A stretch of DNA of 64,000 bases, taken from NCBI RefSeq assembly GCF_017355855.1, contig NZ_JAFEWD010000013.1:62001-126000 (forward strand), read 5' to 3'. Positions 62,741 to 64,000 of the stretch are shown one piece after another. The stretch's first letter is position 1; each line of letters begins with the position of its first letter. The notes beneath the pieces are model-generated. The model was not told where the DNA came from. It ran no database searches and saw only the letters and a program-made list of their open reading frames with translations. The stretch is from Pedobacter sp. SYSU D00535. Its GTDB lineage: Bacteria; Bacteroidota; Bacteroidia; Sphingobacteriales; Sphingobacteriaceae. Position numbers and translations under genes: made by a program.

Positions 62741-63457
62741 ATGAATGGGAGGCTTTTAAAGTTGATTCTGTTTTCGCTAGCAAGCTGTCTCTTCAGTGCC
62801 ACCGCCCTTGGACAAACGCTTCAGGGAGTGGTGTTCCAAAAGGGAACAGGAAGCAGGATTTCGGGAGCGGTAGTGATCAATTTGAGGAGTAATCATAAAA
62901 TGAGCACAGACGGCCTGGGTACTTTCAACATTCCTGCCTTTCTGGGGGATACCCTCGAAATCAGGGCGATCGGCTTTCTAACCCAGAAGCGCGTAGTACA
63001 AAACTTCTCCGTTCTTTTTGTTCACCTGCAGACGGGTAATGAATTGTCGGAAGTAATTATTTACGGCAAGAACCTGAAACAAGAACTGCAGGAGGTAGAA
63101 GACCAGTTCAGAAGCAAGGGAATTTACTACAAAGGCAAGCCCCCGCTGGCACTCTTATCGCCTTTCGGCGGAAGTCCCTTAACGTTCTTTCATGAACTTT
63201 TGAGCAAGGACGGAAAGCGGGCCCGGCGTTTCAGTAAATACGCAGAGCGGGAGCTCGAATATTATGAAATTGCTTCCCGATTTAACGACCGTGTTATCAA
63301 AAGTACTGTTCCTATCAAAGTTGAAGAATTAGAAGATTTTAAGACAGCTTATCTACCAAGCCTCGAGCAGCTGAGGTCATGGAACGATTTTGATTTGCTG
63401 AATTATCTTAAACGCTCATACGAGGAGTTCAAAAAAGACCGTGCTGCAAGTAAATAA
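62741..63457 (+). CDS. Secreted protein with carboxypeptidase-regulatory-like domain
   Basis: The 238 residues start with a signal peptide (cleavage near ALGQ). A CarboxypepD_reg-like beta-sandwich (about 25-105) has GVVFQKGTGSRISGAVVINL, STDGLGTFNIPAFLGDTLEI and IGFLTQKRVV, the same module found at the start of SusC proteins. The C-terminal half (about 115-238) is charged and helical (FHELLSKDGKRARRFSKYAE). There is no barrel, so it is not a transporter. The whole arrangement is common in Bacteroidota without assigned function. It is a single gene. Confidence 0.88.
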   Translation: MNGRLLKLILFSLASCLFSATALGQTLQGVVFQKGTGSRISGAVVINLRSNHKMSTDGLGTFNIPAFLGDTLEIRAIGFLTQKRVVQNFSVLFVHLQTGNELSEVIIYGKNLKQELQEVEDQFRSKGIYYKGKPPLALLSPFGGSPLTFFHELLSKDGKRARRFSKYAERELEYYEIASRFNDRVIKSTVPIKVEELEDFKTAYLPSLEQLRSWNDFDLLNYLKRSYEEFKKDRAASK

Positions 63458-63543
63458 CTGCGCTCTTCCTGTAATATTCAGTCCATACACTCCTGCTGAC
63501 ATACTGTTGTCATTAGCTCTTTGAACTTTGCTGCAAACCCAAT

Positions 63544-64000
63544 ATGATGATAACAGAACCAATCGAAGAATTTTATGTTGTCGGACTTAGCGTCCGTACC
63601 ACCAATGAAAATAATCAAGCAGCTAGGGACATCCCAGAACTGTGGTCGAGGTTTTTTTCAGAGAACGTACTTGCAGGTATTCCTAATCGCTCCGGCGATG
63701 CGGTTTATAGCTTGTACACCGAGTATGAACTCGATTTCACTAAACCTTATACCTGTATCATTGGCTGCCGTGTAAATAGCATTGCCGATATCCTGCTCAT
63801 TTTGCCGTTGCCAAAATACCTCAGGGAGGTTTTACAAAGTTTACCGCAAAAGGAAATCTGAATGAAGGGATTGTCTTTCAGGAATGGACCAAAATTTGGA
63901 ATATGGATTTTCCCAGGAAATACACCGCAGATTTCGAAGTGTACGGCGAGCGGGCGCAGAACCCGGAAGCCGCCGAAGTTGATATCTTTATTGCTGTTAA
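63544..64000 (+). pseudogene. Frameshifted GyrI-like effector-binding domain protein, cut by window end
   Basis: The start reads as a GyrI-like (AraC effector-binding) domain: YVVGLSVRTTNENNQAARDI, PELWSRFFSENVLAGIPNRS, YTEYELDFTKPYTCIIGCRV. After about 83 codons the frame reads unrelated sequence and stops at 63861. Adding one C to CC at 63792-63793 restores IPAHFAVAKIPQGGFTKFTA, KGNLNEGIVFQEWTKIWN and RAQNPEAAEVDIFIAV, a textbook end of this domain, open to the window edge. Either a real mutation or a base-call error in a C run. Stand-alone members bind small ligands. Confidence 0.85.

Noticed and set aside
1-64000. tRNA, rRNA, CRISPR, transposase or phage genes
   Set aside because: I looked for them by eye in all intergenic stretches and found no cloverleaf, regular spaced repeat, integrase or transposase motif. 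Small RNAs could still be missed.

Overview
The window looks like chromosomal DNA from a member of the Bacteroidota, most likely the Sphingobacteriaceae (Pedobacter-like). The evidence is a SusC/SusD/SusE outer-membrane set next to a hybrid two-component regulator, many lipoproteins and signal peptides typical of the phylum, a moderate base composition, and starts that lack Shine-Dalgarno sequences. I see no rRNA, tRNA, CRISPR array, transposase or prophage. The placement is an inference from protein style, not from a marker gene.

Layout. (1) 54-13867 is a polysaccharide utilization locus: a divergent hybrid sensor/regulator, SusC, SusD, a SusE-like lipoprotein, a GH53 endo-galactanase and a clan GH-A enzyme. 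This content fits uptake of beta-1,4-galactan, the side chain of rhamnogalacturonan I. (2) 14113-16095 holds small secreted or unknown proteins. (3) 16220-23233 holds a GH97 enzyme of the retaining (alpha-galactosidase) type, a divergent AraC regulator, and a four-gene minus-strand operon (Gfo/Idh/MocA oxidoreductase, two xylose-isomerase-like TIM barrels, a PhyH dioxygenase) that looks like oxidative sugar or cyclitol catabolism. (4) 23769-35399 is mixed: a lipoprotein, a PAS histidine kinase with an unusual C-terminal domain, TfoX-like, GH2, hydrolases, a PEBP-like protein and an MFS exporter. (5) 35648-42412 has a secreted pectate lyase, RluF, a cold-shock protein, a UDG-superfamily protein, a J-domain/KTSC fusion, a BLUF photoreceptor and an NmrA-like reductase. 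(6) 42607-43303 is a stretch of gene remnants. (7) 43405-54310 has a MscS channel, a TetR/SDR pair with a duplicated operator, a GH28 polygalacturonase, a transporter, a methyltransferase, an APC permease and a PAS-LuxR regulator. (8) 54363-64000 has a broken alpha/beta hydrolase, a GNAT enzyme, the radical-SAM/partner DNA-metabolism pair, two tandem pectinesterase-fold proteins, an SDR, a DEDDh exonuclease, a carboxypeptidase-regulatory-like protein and a frameshifted GyrI-like gene cut by the window edge.

Working together: pectin recurs through the whole window. Pectate lyase, GH28, two CE8-like proteins, GH53, the GH-A enzyme, GH2 and GH97 could together remove methyl esters, cut the homogalacturonan backbone and strip galactan side chains. 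Only the galactan part is packaged as a classical locus; the rest is scattered as single genes, many with their own terminator hairpins. Several genes are decaying (a kinase, an AraC protein, an outer-membrane protein, an alpha/beta hydrolase, a PepSY-like protein, the GyrI protein). Functions are read from motifs I can see by eye; no database search was run.
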